From Paenibacillus sp. OK003 (lineage in GTDB: Bacteria > Bacillota > Bacilli > Paenibacillales > Paenibacillaceae), in the NCBI RefSeq assembly GCF_900109515.1, contig NZ_FOBD01000013.1, positions 124,001-188,000 on the forward strand: a DNA stretch of 64,000 bases, written 5' to 3'. Position 1 is the stretch's first letter. Each line of letters starts with the position of its first letter. Of this stretch, positions 25,064 to 34,612 are shown one piece after another. Position numbers and translations under genes: made by a program. Under the pieces are notes generated by a model, which worked only from the letters and a program-made list of their open reading frames with translations, had not been told where the DNA came from and made no database searches.

Positions 25064-26104
25064 ATGAGTTTTACCATTGACGAATCTTATGTCCTGTCTT
25101 TTCTGAAAAAGTTACTCGACACCCCCAGCCCTAGTGGCTATACCCACGATATTATTGAGATGATCCGCAAGGAAGCTGAATCACTTCATATCGCTTTTGA
25201 ATTGAACAACAAAGGCGGAGCTGTGCTTACATTGCCTGGGCAGGACTCTTCCAGAACGATCGGACTGAGCGCACATGTGGATACATTGGGAGCTATGGTG
25301 CGTTCCATCACTTCCTACGGTACACTGAAGCTCACCTCTGTCGGTGGATTTACCATGAACAGTATCGAGAATGAGTATTGCACCATCCACACACGTGATG
25401 GAAAGACCTATACAGGCACCATTCTCTCCCTGCACCCATCTGTACACGTCTATCCAGATGCACGCACGTTTGAGCGAAGCGAGAGCCATATGGAAGTACG
25501 TATTGATGAAGTGGTCTCTTCCAAGGAAGATGTTCTGGCATTGGGCATCTCTGTTGGGGACTTTATTTCCTTCGATGCCCGTGCGGTCATTACGCCCAGC
25601 GGATATATCAAGTCGCGTCACCTTGATGATAAAGCCAGCGTAGCTGCCTTGTTCGGTATCCTGGAATCTGCACATCGAGAAAACTGGAAACCAATACATA
25701 ACGTTTCGCTGCTTATCTCGAACTACGAAGAGGTTGGACACGGCGCATCTTATATCCCAGCGGAAATCAGCGAATTGATTGCTGTAGACATGGGCGCAAT
25801 GGGTGACGACCTTAGCTGCAAAGAGACGGATGTATCCATCTGTGCCAAGGATTCATCGGGACCATATGACTACGATATGACCACTCGACTGATCGAACTG
25901 GCCAAACAAGCAAACCTTGATTATGTCGTTGATATTTATCCACAATACGGCTCCGATGGCAGCGCAGCATTACGTGGAGGAAATAACATTCGCGCTGCGT
26001 TGATTGGTCCGGGCGTTCACGCTTCCCACTCCATGGAACGCACGCATAAAGACGCTGTCCTGAATACAGCGAGACTGCTTGCCGCATATATTACGACCAA
26101 GTAA
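25064..26104 (+). CDS. M42 family aminopeptidase
   Basis: A 346-residue M42 (glutamyl aminopeptidase/endoglucanase M group) enzyme. Zinc ligands and catalytic residues are visible: SAHVDTLG (His, Asp), SRHLDDKAS (bridging Asp), YEEVGHGAS (catalytic Glu, Glu ligand), AVDMGA (Asp) and the final His in GVHASHSMERTH. It removes N-terminal residues from peptides as a large tetrahedral complex. GAGGAGG precedes the ATG. Oligoendopeptidase F lies upstream, suggesting a peptide-degradation neighbourhood, but each gene has its own terminator. Confidence 0.92.
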   Translation: MSFTIDESYVLSFLKKLLDTPSPSGYTHDIIEMIRKEAESLHIAFELNNKGGAVLTLPGQDSSRTIGLSAHVDTLGAMVRSITSYGTLKLTSVGGFTMNSIENEYCTIHTRDGKTYTGTILSLHPSVHVYPDARTFERSESHMEVRIDEVVSSKEDVLALGISVGDFISFDARAVITPSGYIKSRHLDDKASVAALFGILESAHRENWKPIHNVSLLISNYEEVGHGASYIPAEISELIAVDMGAMGDDLSCKETDVSICAKDSSGPYDYDMTTRLIELAKQANLDYVVDIYPQYGSDGSAALRGGNNIRAALIGPGVHASHSMERTHKDAVLNTARLLAAYITTK

Positions 26105-26226
26105 AATGGGACATGGTCATGGACAAGTAGAAAGGCAATACAGCATTTGAATTCATGATCAGAGTTGTGTATCTCGATCTTGTCGGGCATGCCGACTTGG
26201 ATATCTAAGATTCACTTTTAACATGT

Positions 26227-26284
26227 AAAAAAGGACACTTCAGCTGCGCCGTTTAGGAGCAAGCCAGAAGTGTCCTTCTTCTTT
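26227..26284. terminator. Terminator between M42 peptidase and small coiled-coil gene
   Basis: AAGGACACTTC pairs with GAAGTGTCCTT; T-rich on both sides (minus strand CCTTTTTTA, plus strand CCTTCTTCTTT). Confidence 0.75.
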
Positions 26285-26292
26285 GAAATGTC

Positions 26293-26535
26293 TCAGTCCG
26301 CTCGTTCAATATGTTCGCAATACCTACGTTCCAGATGCTCCAACTTCACCTTGTGCTCCTGAATCTGATTCTTCAGTACACGCATCGTGCTTCGCACTGC
26401 ATTCAGTCCATCCTTCACCTGGGTTTCTGCTTTGCGAATTTTGTCTTGAACCATCCAGTCCACAAAGAGATTATCGAAGAAATAGTCTGCGAATGAAAGC
26501 AGGCCTCCAAGGTGTAATTCCGTGTTTACAGCCAT
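26293..26535 (-). CDS. Small helical protein, unknown function
   Basis: An 80-residue protein: LGGLLSFADYFFDNLFVDWMVQ followed by a basic coiled coil (KIRKAETQVKDGLNAVR and onward). No family recognised with confidence. The ATG sits only 3 nt after AGGAGG, and the start overlaps out of frame with the small upstream ORF at 26471-26635. The two may be coupled genes, or halves of one gene split by a frameshift. Confidence 0.55.
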   Translation of the reverse strand: MAVNTELHLGGLLSFADYFFDNLFVDWMVQDKIRKAETQVKDGLNAVRSTMRVLKNQIQEHKVKLEHLERRYCEHIERAD

Positions 26536-26635
26536 CTTCCTCCTGATTCAGCTTCTCCAGCCGATCATTCCATTTCTCGTACATTCTTCCCTTTTCCTTG
26601 ATCACTGCCAATTGTTCATTCAGTTCTCTGTACAT
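26471..26635 (-). CDS. Small coiled-coil ORF overlapping the next gene
   Basis: A 54-codon ORF beginning MYRELNEQLAVIKEKGRMYE and continuing KWNDRLEKLNQEE, strongly helical, then an unconvincing basic end where it runs through the next gene in another frame. GGGGGAG lies about 12 nt before the ATG. Its helical part ends exactly where the 26535 ORF starts, which is why I consider a frameshifted or coupled pair. Confidence 0.4.
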   Translation of the reverse strand: MYRELNEQLAVIKEKGRMYEKWNDRLEKLNQEEDGCKHGITPWRPAFIRRLFLR

Positions 26636-26727
26636 GGATGTGGAGTTCTCCCCCTTCTATGGAATTCTTTATTTAATAAACGGTTTGAATATGGTTAACG
26701 TTTCATATAAATTCATTTACATCAATT

Positions 26728-26787
26728 CAAAAAAATCGCCCTCCCCCAAAAGACGACTGCAAGTCGCTTTTTGAAGAGAGGACGATT
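26728..26787 (-). terminator. Terminator of the ABC-F gene
   Basis: On the minus strand AATCGTCCTC pairs with GAGGGCGATT (one G-U), enclosing a second small hairpin, followed by TTTTTTT. Confidence 0.7.
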
Positions 26788-26801
26788 CATTGAATTATAC
26801 T

Positions 26802-28736
26802 TTAAGATTTGCTGTTTTCAATCTGTTCCGCAAGCTCATTCAGAACGGTCCACCGCTCCATCAGTTCGTCCAGATGACGCTCCGCCTCCGCCTGCTCTGC
26901 CATTAACTCCTGCAGACGGGTTGAATCGCTGAACGATTCTTCCATCTCTTTATTAATGCGGGCGAGATTGGCTTCAGCTTTCTCAATATTCTCATCAATC
27001 TGGTCATATTCACGCTGTTCCTTGAAGCTGAACTTCAGCTTAGGTTTAGCCGCCGAGGCAGCAGGTTTATTATCCTCCGTTGCCGGTTTCACTTTAGCTG
27101 CTGTTCCCGCCCCGCTATCCTGAGAAGATCCAGGGGCATTTTTCAGCATCCATTCTGCATATTCACTATAGTCCCCAACATGCACACGCACAGCACCGCC
27201 ACCTTCAAAAGACAGTACTTTATCCACCGTCCGATCCAGGAAGTACCGGTCATGGGATACAACAAATACAACACCCGGGAAATCATCCAGGTAATCTTCG
27301 AGTACTGCAAGTGTCTGAATGTCCAGGTCATTCGTCGGCTCATCCAGCAGCAGGACATTCGGTGCAGCCATCAGCACACGCAGCAGGTATAGACGACGCT
27401 TTTCTCCGCCAGACAGACGGGAGATGGGTGTCCACTGTGACGCTGGGGTGAAGAGGAAACGTTCCAGCATCTGAGCAGCGGTAATGAGAGATCCATCCGC
27501 CGTTTTTATATTCTCGGCCACTTCCTTGATGTACTCAATAACCCGCAGAGATTCATTCATCTCCTGATGCTCCTGAGTGAAGTAGCCCAGATTAACTGTC
27601 GGGCCCACAACAACCTCCCCGGCATCGGGCTCCAGCTTGCCAGAAATCATTTGCAGCAAGGTTGATTTACCGCTACCGTTCGGGCCGACAATACCTACCC
27701 GGTCACCTGGTACCGCAATGTAACTGAGATCGTCAATCAATTTTCGGCCATCCGCCGATTTGGACAGATGCTCAATCTCCAGTATTTTTTTACCCAAACG
27801 TGTGGACCCCACGGATACCTCTAGTGAGCCTGAGCGATTGGGACCCTGTTGATCCTTCAACTGTTCAAATCGATCAATTCTCGCTTTTTGTTTCGTGGTC
27901 CGTGCTTTTGCACCGCGACGAATCCAGGCGAGCTCCGTACGCAGCAGATTTTGCCGTTTTTGTTCCGATGCGGATTCACGCTCTTCACGCTCAGCCTTCA
28001 GTTCCAGGAAGCGAGTATAGTTGGCCTCATACCGGAATAAACGTCCATGATCCAGCTCCAGCATCACATTTGCTACACGATCCAGGAAATAGCGATCATG
28101 TGTGATCATGAGCAGAGCGCCTCGCCGTTTTTGCAAATACTGTTCCAGCCAAACTACGGAATCATTATCAATATGGTTCGTAGGCTCATCCAGAATGAGC
28201 AATTCGCAGGGATGAATCAGCGCAGAGGCAAGCGCTACCCGTTTACGTTGTCCACCTGACAATGTGCCCATCAGCGCATCGAATTGACGAATGCCCAGTT
28301 TGGACAGAATGCTCTTCGCTTCACTTTCCATCTGCCAGACCTGAAGCTGCTCCATCTGCTGGTTCAAAAGCAACAAACGCTCTTGCAGTGCCGGATCGGA
28401 AGGATTAAGTTCCAGTAGCTCCATCGTTTCTGTATACTCACGTACCGTTTTCATCTCCGGGCTGTCGCCTTCAAATACTTGTTGCAAGACTGTATTATCC
28501 GGGTTAAACTGCGGATTCTGTGCCAGGAACTGTATACGCACGTCATTCCCAATCGAGATCTGTCCCTCATCCGCTGGCTCCATACCTGCAATGACACGCA
28601 AAAATGTGGACTTCCCGGTTCCATTGACACCAACGACACCAATCTTGTCCTGATCGCCCATGCCGAATGAGGCGTCTTTAAACAATATTTTCTCACCATA
28701 GCTTTTCGCAACTTGCTCTACCGTCATTATGTTCAT
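26802..28736 (-). CDS. yfmR: ABC-F ATPase, YfmR/Uup type
   Basis: A 644-residue soluble protein with two ABC domains (Walker A GVNGTGKS and GPNGSGKS, signatures LSGGQRKR and LSGGEKRR, Walker B LLILDEPTNHID and LLLDEPTNDLD), a linker, and a C-terminal coiled coil from about residue 560 (KLKFSFKEQREYDQIDENIE). This matches Uup/YfmR. In Bacillus YfmR acts at the ribosome and helps with polyproline stalls when EF-P is limiting; it is not a transporter. ATG 28736 gives the normal family start MNIMTVEQVAKSYG; the ribosome site is weak. Confidence 0.88.
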   Translation of the reverse strand: MNIMTVEQVAKSYGEKILFKDASFGMGDQDKIGVVGVNGTGKSTFLRVIAGMEPADEGQISIGNDVRIQFLAQNPQFNPDNTVLQQVFEGDSPEMKTVREYTETMELLELNPSDPALQERLLLLNQQMEQLQVWQMESEAKSILSKLGIRQFDALMGTLSGGQRKRVALASALIHPCELLILDEPTNHIDNDSVVWLEQYLQKRRGALLMITHDRYFLDRVANVMLELDHGRLFRYEANYTRFLELKAEREERESASEQKRQNLLRTELAWIRRGAKARTTKQKARIDRFEQLKDQQGPNRSGSLEVSVGSTRLGKKILEIEHLSKSADGRKLIDDLSYIAVPGDRVGIVGPNGSGKSTLLQMISGKLEPDAGEVVVGPTVNLGYFTQEHQEMNESLRVIEYIKEVAENIKTADGSLITAAQMLERFLFTPASQWTPISRLSGGEKRRLYLLRVLMAAPNVLLLDEPTNDLDIQTLAVLEDYLDDFPGVVFVVSHDRYFLDRTVDKVLSFEGGGAVRVHVGDYSEYAEWMLKNAPGSSQDSGAGTAAKVKPATEDNKPAASAAKPKLKFSFKEQREYDQIDENIEKAEANLARINKEMEESFSDSTRLQELMAEQAEAERHLDELMERWTVLNELAEQIENSKS

Positions 28737-28815
28737 TGGTCGTAACCTACTTCTCTGTAAAATAAATTCAATATGAAGCTGCACTTAAGATGCAATGCAA
28801 CTACGCTCACTCACG

Positions 28816-29394
28816 CTATACTTGCAAAAAGGAACGACATCCGTCCAGAAACAGAGCTGCTGCAAAGGCAATTCGTTTGTTCAGATGTTCCTCGTTAAAC
28901 TCCGGATTCAGCATAATATCCATCTTTAGCCGATCGAGAATTCCGATATAAGCTTCTGCAAGCAGCACAGGCTCAGGTACGCCAGCATTCTCTAATACCT
29001 CACGCACCATGCTCATATATTCATTCATAAATGCCTTCATGAATTTCATCAGATCCGGATCATTATTGGGTGCCATGAAAAACATCTTGGTATGATTGCG
29101 ACGCTCATAATAATACGTCAGGTGAGTCTTGGCGATCGCACCAAGCTTATCGCCCGTACTCTGATGTGAGTTCAACGCATAATCCAGGCGACTGATAAAA
29201 TTGTCGCAGTCCCGCTTGGATACGGCAACAAATAATTGTTCCTTATTTTTAAAATATAAATAAATGGTGCCTTTCGCGATGCCCGCTTCGTCCGCAATAT
29301 CGGACATTTTCGTCTCATAGAATCCTTTTGAACCGAAAATACCGTAAGCTGCATCCAGAATAGCCTCCGATTTGTCTCCTTGCACAGTGCTCAA
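28816..29394 (-). CDS. TetR/AcrR-family regulator
   Basis: A 192-residue TetR protein: HTH at about residues 25-45 (SDIADEAGIAKGTIYLYFKNK), then an all-helical ligand domain. The wording resembles FadR/YfiR-like Bacillus regulators but the ligand is not predictable. The TTG at 29394 is preferred because GGGAGG lies 7 nt upstream. It follows the DUF92 gene region by 13 bp in opposite register of function; both genes read leftward, with this one downstream of yfmR-divergent sequence. Confidence 0.85.
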   Translation of the reverse strand: MSTVQGDKSEAILDAAYGIFGSKGFYETKMSDIADEAGIAKGTIYLYFKNKEQLFVAVSKRDCDNFISRLDYALNSHQSTGDKLGAIAKTHLTYYYERRNHTKMFFMAPNNDPDLMKFMKAFMNEYMSMVREVLENAGVPEPVLLAEAYIGILDRLKMDIMLNPEFNEEHLNKRIAFAAALFLDGCRSFLQV

Positions 29395-29407
29395 ACGCAC
29401 TCCCTCC

Positions 29408-30217
29408 CTACGACGCCAAAATGATACCCAAACCGATCGCCAAACATCCGCCGATCAATGAACTGAGCACGTTTACCAGATCATTACTCATCCAAGACCA
29501 GCCACGCGATCGAACGGTTTTGTGTCCACAATGCTCACTTACCTCGACCTCACGGCCGCACACAGTACAACGATACATATACTGAACCGTTGCGCCCAGA
29601 TAGGAATCGGCAAAAGCTCCAGCCAATCCGCCGACAAGGCCGACACACGTCCAGCTAAGCAGACTCAAGCCTTCGATCCCGGCAATCGAGGAAAAGAAGA
29701 ACGCTCCTGCCCCAATTAGAGCTCCGCCTATGGCAGCAGCTAGTGTCCCAAGTAATGAAACACCTCCAGAGGTACCTGGAGTCAGCACCTTCCACGTCAC
29801 GACAGAGCGTGGCGGCTTACGGCTGAGACTTCCCCACTCGGTTGCCCATGTATCTGAAGTAACGGTAGCCATGACACCGATAAAAGCATACATCCAAGCT
29901 GGGTGTGGGAGGACCCAGTTCCCCAGAACAAGAAACATGCCGATTCCACCGTTAGCCATAACCTGTCCAGCATCACGATTACCCGTCTTGGCATACGATT
30001 TCTCAAGCTCCTGCTTGCGATCCTTGCGAAATTTGGAGAACAGCGTTGAGGTAATGAAAAACAACAGCAGTGTTCCAAACCAGAACAGGTTGCCCGCTCC
30101 GTAATATATCGTACCCATGATCACAGCCGCGAGGCAGCCGGACAGGGTTAGCGACTTCTTCGCGTAGGCAGCAACCGCCACAATAAAAGCGCATACGGCG
30201 CCAATAATCCAGTCCAT
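29408..30217 (-). CDS. DUF92 family integral membrane protein
   Basis: A 269-residue protein with about seven spans. GTIYYGAGNLFWFGTLLLFF, ATVTSDTWATEWG and TPGTSGGVSLLGTLAA are the DUF92 signatures; a four-Cys/His cluster lies near the end (YRCTVCGREVEVSEHCGHKT). A plant homologue (VTE6) is a phytyl-phosphate kinase, and the family is related to CTP-dependent polyprenol kinases, so a prenyl-phosphate role is possible. ATG 30217 has GCAGGAG upstream. It lies directly upstream of the TetR gene (13 bp), likely one transcript. Confidence 0.82.
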   Translation of the reverse strand: MDWIIGAVCAFIVAVAAYAKKSLTLSGCLAAVIMGTIYYGAGNLFWFGTLLLFFITSTLFSKFRKDRKQELEKSYAKTGNRDAGQVMANGGIGMFLVLGNWVLPHPAWMYAFIGVMATVTSDTWATEWGSLSRKPPRSVVTWKVLTPGTSGGVSLLGTLAAAIGGALIGAGAFFFSSIAGIEGLSLLSWTCVGLVGGLAGAFADSYLGATVQYMYRCTVCGREVEVSEHCGHKTVRSRGWSWMSNDLVNVLSSLIGGCLAIGLGIILAS

Positions 30218-30326
30218 AAGTTCTCCTGCATGTGGCAGCATCCATGGCCCACATGACGTTTTATATTTTTGAAATTCAATTATACCACGGTTTGATCCCA
30301 ATGCCGAAACTCCCCAGCCCCGCATA

Positions 30327-30372
30327 CAAAAAACCTGATTCAGCAGCTTTGAAAGCTACCAAATCAGGTCTA
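30327..30372 (-). terminator. Terminator of the sulfonate-type ABC operon
   Basis: On the minus strand ACCTGATT with inner AGCTTT/AAAGCT pairs with AATCAGGT followed by TTTTTTG. Confidence 0.85.
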
Positions 30373-30454
30373 TGATATTGCGATAAAACTGAGATGAGTG
30401 ATCCTTCTTCCGTTTGACCAAGAATTCGAGGATTACATCACCTCAAGTTCCAGT

Positions 30455-31228
30455 TCAGACCCGCTTCGTTCCACCAATTACACCATAACGGTAGAGCACG
30501 CTGCGACCAAACCAATTGAACAACCGATCGGTGAGGAAGCCCATAAAGCCCAGAGAAATCAGGCCGACAAAGATCCAATCTGTGCGAAAGAATAATCGGG
30601 AATTCCAGATCAGATAACCAACACCTTCATTCGCAGCAATCATCTCTGCGCCGATAATAGCCATATAGGAAGTGCCCATTGCCAATCGTACCCCCGTGAA
30701 GATATACGGAGTCGTCGCCGGAACAACGACATGCAGCAAAATCTGCCATTCGTTTGCTCCCATACTGCGGGCTGACCGGATCTTGTCTTCTTCAATGGAG
30801 AGTACACCTGTCAGCGTGTTTAACACAACGATGAAGAACGTTGCATACATGATGAGTGCAATCTTCGATTGCTCCCCGATTCCGAACCAGACCAGGAATA
30901 GAGTAATGAATGCAATCGGCGGAATAAAGCGGATAAAATTAAGGAAAGGTTCGGCAAACAGCCGGATCATATGAACCTTGCCGATAATCAGCCCTACCGG
31001 GATCGCTATCACACTGCCAAGTACCCAACCCGCAAGCACACGTGTAAAGCTAATTCCGATATACTGCATCAGTGTACCGTCAGCAATCAGTTCACGAGCA
31101 CCAAGAATCGTATCCCATGGACCGGGAATCACGTCGGGTCCATAGAGCATGGCTCCAAGCTGCCAAATCAGAATAACCGTCACCCACAATAGAGGGATAG
31201 ACACCCACTTCTTCTCCAACCATCTCAT
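30455..31228 (-). CDS. ABC transporter permease, SsuC/TauC type
   Basis: A 257-residue, six-span permease with the EAA loop (ARSMGANEWQILLHVVVPATTPYIFTG region, residues about 150-180) of the nitrate/sulfonate/taurine class. It would form a homodimeric channel with the ATPase encoded 16 bp upstream. GAGGTGA precedes the ATG. It is the last gene before a strong terminator. Confidence 0.9.
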   Translation of the reverse strand: MRWLEKKWVSIPLLWVTVILIWQLGAMLYGPDVIPGPWDTILGARELIADGTLMQYIGISFTRVLAGWVLGSVIAIPVGLIIGKVHMIRLFAEPFLNFIRFIPPIAFITLFLVWFGIGEQSKIALIMYATFFIVVLNTLTGVLSIEEDKIRSARSMGANEWQILLHVVVPATTPYIFTGVRLAMGTSYMAIIGAEMIAANEGVGYLIWNSRLFFRTDWIFVGLISLGFMGFLTDRLFNWFGRSVLYRYGVIGGTKRV

Positions 31229-31244
31229 CTTGCTATCACCTCAA

Positions 31245-32021
31245 TTATTCTTCAAAATGGCTTTGAATCTGATCATATAGCGTGTTGAACTCAGATGAGG
31301 CAATGTTCCTTGGATAAGACAGAGTATTGTCGTAAATATCCGTTATCTTCGAAGAAGGTCCTACTGACATAATTCCGATCCGCTGACCCAGCAAGAGCGC
31401 CTCCTGAATATCATGAGTGACAAAAATAACGGTCTTGTGGGTTTCCTGCCAAATATTGACCAGCTCTTTCTGCATCGTACGCCGAGTCATTGCATCCAAC
31501 GCTCCAAAGGGTTCATCCATCAACAGGATGGCCGAATCGTTGGCTAGCACCCGGGCCAATTGCACCCGCTGCTTCATGCCACCTGACAGCTCCTTCGGAA
31601 ATTTGGCTTCATGACTACCCAGTCCAACAAGCTCGATGTATCGGTCTGATATTGTACGCCGCTGAGACTTTGGCACCTTGGACATCCGAAGTCCAAACTC
31701 CACATTCTCCCTTACGGTAAGCCACGGGAAAAGAGAAGAATCCGCCTGCTGGAATACCATGGCCCGATCTTTGCCTGGCCTATCAATCTCCTTATTATCC
31801 ACCTTGAGCTGACCGCCCGACTTAGAGATAAAGCCTGCAATCATATTTAGAAGCGTGGACTTGCCACATCCGCTGGGACCGAGCAGGACAAAGAATTGCC
31901 CTCCCTTGATGACCAGATCGACATCCTTGATAATATAGTGTACATCCCCATGGGTGGGGGCATTGTATGTTTTACGAAGCTGCTCGATACGAATCGTATG
32001 CTGATCTGCAGGTAAGGACAT
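31245..32021 (-). CDS. ABC transporter ATPase, SsuB/TauB type
   Basis: A 258-residue ATPase with Walker A GPSGCGKS, Q-loop VFQQADSSLFPWL, signature LSGGMKQRV, Walker B ILLMDEPFGALD and switch His in VTHD. This layout is that of nitrate/sulfonate/taurine importers. GGAGGTG precedes the ATG. Gaps of 27 bp and 16 bp to its neighbours mark a single operon. Confidence 0.92.
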   Translation of the reverse strand: MSLPADQHTIRIEQLRKTYNAPTHGDVHYIIKDVDLVIKGGQFFVLLGPSGCGKSTLLNMIAGFISKSGGQLKVDNKEIDRPGKDRAMVFQQADSSLFPWLTVRENVEFGLRMSKVPKSQRRTISDRYIELVGLGSHEAKFPKELSGGMKQRVQLARVLANDSAILLMDEPFGALDAMTRRTMQKELVNIWQETHKTVIFVTHDIQEALLLGQRIGIMSVGPSSKITDIYDNTLSYPRNIASSEFNTLYDQIQSHFEE

Positions 32022-32048
32022 GAGAACACCTCCAATGCAATTTGCAAG

Positions 32049-33077
32049 TTATTTGCTATAAGTCACTTTATCTGGCAGTGCCTGCTTCAGGAGCTCCAGG
32101 TTCAGTTTGTTATCGAGATCGAAATCGTGTTCGATGATCCCGTTATCCACCATATATTGCTTCTGCCCTGCCAGACTGTCATAAGCTGCCTGGGTAAATC
32201 CAACTTCCCATGGATTGATTGGCAGATCCTTCAAGGTGGCCTCCTTAGGCTGCTTGGTTTCCTTATACATCAGGTCTGCAACCTCTTCAGGATGTGCCTG
32301 GGCATACACGGAGGCTTCATTCAGCGCCGTGAGAAAACCACTCACCGTTTCAGGGTTCCCCTGGATTAATTCATTGCTTGCTACGAGCCCCATTCCAAGA
32401 CGTACAGGGGTTTGGGACATATCGGTGAGCTGATGCACGCCTTCAAGCGCATCAAATTTATCAGTCAAGGCGGAACCAATGACCCAGGTTGCATCTAGAT
32501 CGCCCTGCTTTAGTGCAATGTAGGCTTCGTCAAATGCTCCCTGACCCACCTGGGTTACATCAGTTAGTTCCAGTCCCTGGTCCTTCAAATATTCATCCCA
32601 CAGATAAGGAATAAACGTACCGCGGATGAAACTTACTTTTTTACCTTTCAGATCGGCTCCACTCTGTATATCATTCTTGGCATACAACTTCCACGCAGCT
32701 GCCGCTTCATTCGTAGCCTGACCTGCGGAAGCAATGACAGAGTAATCCCCTTTTGCCAAAGCGTTCAATACAGGAAAGTCAGCTCCGTACGCAATATCCA
32801 CCTGCTTGATAAATAGCGCATTTACACCTTCCGCTGGCGAACCAAACGTAATGCTCTCTGCATCAATGCCGTGGCTCGCAAAGAAACCTTTGGCAATGGC
32901 TACCCTGAATGTTGGGTTCGTACTTGTATCTGCGATCCGGATTTTCACTTTTTTGGCCTCTGTGCCGGATGCGCCTTTTGCTTCGGATACCGTTTCGTTT
33001 GCAGAACATCCCGATAATATCAATAACATGGATAAGAGCATTAATAACACACCCGTTAAGGTGGACGGTTTTCTCAA
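32049..33077 (-). CDS. Substrate-binding lipoprotein, SsuA/TauA/NrtA type
   Basis: A lipoprotein of about 342 residues. The signal peptide ends in the lipobox LILSGC, followed by a periplasmic-binding fold typical of aliphatic sulfonate/taurine/nitrate receptors (KIRIADTSTNPTFRVAIAKGFF, then FGSPAEGVNALF). The TTG at 33077 gives a normal signal peptide and has GGGGTG 6 nt upstream; an ATG at 33104 would add nine residues but has no ribosome site. Together with the arylsulfotransferase-type gene upstream, the ligand is most likely an organosulfur compound. Confidence 0.85.
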   Translation of the reverse strand: MRKPSTLTGVLLMLLSMLLILSGCSANETVSEAKGASGTEAKKVKIRIADTSTNPTFRVAIAKGFFASHGIDAESITFGSPAEGVNALFIKQVDIAYGADFPVLNALAKGDYSVIASAGQATNEAAAAWKLYAKNDIQSGADLKGKKVSFIRGTFIPYLWDEYLKDQGLELTDVTQVGQGAFDEAYIALKQGDLDATWVIGSALTDKFDALEGVHQLTDMSQTPVRLGMGLVASNELIQGNPETVSGFLTALNEASVYAQAHPEEVADLMYKETKQPKEATLKDLPINPWEVGFTQAAYDSLAGQKQYMVDNGIIEHDFDLDNKLNLELLKQALPDKVTYSK

Positions 33078-33125
33078 AGTATGCACCCCATTCGTTCTAA
33101 TCATTGTTCGTCGCTCTGCGCCACT

Positions 33126-34565
33126 TCATTTGCCTTCATCTGACGTTGCCACACAGGCTGCACCTTCAACAAACGGCAGTGTTATCTCAACACTTACAAC
33201 GGATGCAGAACCTTTGGGCGCAGCTCCCGGTACTCTGTAGTCGGAAACATCAATGGCTTCAATAGCAACCTCCTGCGGCTTCTCCAGCTGTGGTACCCAG
33301 TGATAAGGCACGCGATACGAGCGATAGACCATATTGGTGTTCCGTCCATCCTTATAAGGGGATACATATTCCCACACTAGCTCATACTCGGATGTAACCT
33401 CGAACAGTCTTCCATTGGAACCTTCCGTAATTAGCGTGTTTCCATTAGGCAAGCGCTGAGCGGAGCTGATATACGGACTATAAAATTTATAGGAATCTGT
33501 CGGAACGGAAAATCCGGCTTCTGCGGATGTATATTGCCAAACGATCTCCAGGGTCACCGGATTGATCTCCAGTACGCGTGAATGATCGCGAACGGCATGT
33601 TTCAAGCCGTATGGAGAAGCCGGATTGGGCAGGCCATAACCGGCCCAGCCGCCATTGTCGAATACCAGCAGATTCCCCTCTCCAGGCAAACCTTTAGGGA
33701 TGATATGTGCATGGTGCTGTCCAATAATGGTGCCAATATGCTTTACTTCAGGCGAAGAGTAATCCGGCCCTAGTCTCCATACGATCTTTCCACTCTGTCT
33801 GTCGGTTATTGCGATAATATTTGCTTCTCTGGCATCCCAGATAATATTGTCGGGATGGAACCGCTCGTCTCCATTTCCATAGAAATGGTTTGGACCAACA
33901 TAAGAAGCTGAATTAATATGTAGCCAATCCCCCACCCCACCACCGAGATGTCCAAATGAGCGTGTGTTCGGGTCACGGAAAAGAACATTACGGGCGGCCT
34001 CATCGAATCCAAGTTCCTCAAAGTGCTCGTTCGGCAGCCATTCCCATAATACATTTCCTTCCCAATCGACTTCTATAATCGCATCATCAAGCAGAGGTTT
34101 ATCCGAAATGGACGGGTTATTCACATTTTTATGCGCAAGAATCAGTGTCTTCCCGCTCTGGGTCTTGGGTGCGAGCCCAGGGGCGTAATAGCCGACCGGA
34201 TTGCCTTCGCGCTGAAAATCATGGTGCTGACGAGCGTACCACAGCGGTTCATATCCTGGATCTTCAATGTGTTCGTAGCTGTTGTATTTCCATACGATAT
34301 TGCCATCCCAATCCACCTGAACCAAATCAACGTTGTCCTGGATACCGAACTTCGGATCTCTTCGCCCCGTGCTGCCCAATACAAAGCCGCCTGGAAAAAC
34401 TTTAGCCGGAAAGCCTAGCAGCCCCTTCCACAGGTGAACCTCCTTACCATTCATATCAATCAGTACAACCCCTTCCTCGCCTGCCTGATAGACGGTATAA
34501 CCGCCCCAAGCCTTATCAGGGTTATATACGGTTGCCCCGGTTGGATAAATTGTTGAATGCCCCAT
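33126..34565 (-). CDS. Arylsulfotransferase-family protein (cytosolic)
   Basis: A 479-residue beta-propeller protein of the arylsulfotransferase (ASST) superfamily. Repeated blade motifs such as VDLVQVDWDGNIVWKYN, IIEVDWEGNVLWEW and EITDR-type turns are clear, as are His clusters in ARQHHDFQREG and GQHHAHIIPKG that are candidates for the catalytic histidine. ASST moves sulfate from phenyl sulfates to phenols without PAPS. There is no signal peptide, unlike secreted ASSTs. It starts the operon with the sulfonate-type ABC genes, so it probably works on imported sulfate esters. GGGAG precedes the ATG. Confidence 0.82.
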   Translation of the reverse strand: MGHSTIYPTGATVYNPDKAWGGYTVYQAGEEGVVLIDMNGKEVHLWKGLLGFPAKVFPGGFVLGSTGRRDPKFGIQDNVDLVQVDWDGNIVWKYNSYEHIEDPGYEPLWYARQHHDFQREGNPVGYYAPGLAPKTQSGKTLILAHKNVNNPSISDKPLLDDAIIEVDWEGNVLWEWLPNEHFEELGFDEAARNVLFRDPNTRSFGHLGGGVGDWLHINSASYVGPNHFYGNGDERFHPDNIIWDAREANIIAITDRQSGKIVWRLGPDYSSPEVKHIGTIIGQHHAHIIPKGLPGEGNLLVFDNGGWAGYGLPNPASPYGLKHAVRDHSRVLEINPVTLEIVWQYTSAEAGFSVPTDSYKFYSPYISSAQRLPNGNTLITEGSNGRLFEVTSEYELVWEYVSPYKDGRNTNMVYRSYRVPYHWVPQLEKPQEVAIEAIDVSDYRVPGAAPKGSASVVSVEITLPFVEGAACVATSDEGK

Positions 34566-34612
34566 TGATCATCTCTCCCTTGGATGGTTTGTTTTCATTA
34601 TCTGATCAAACG

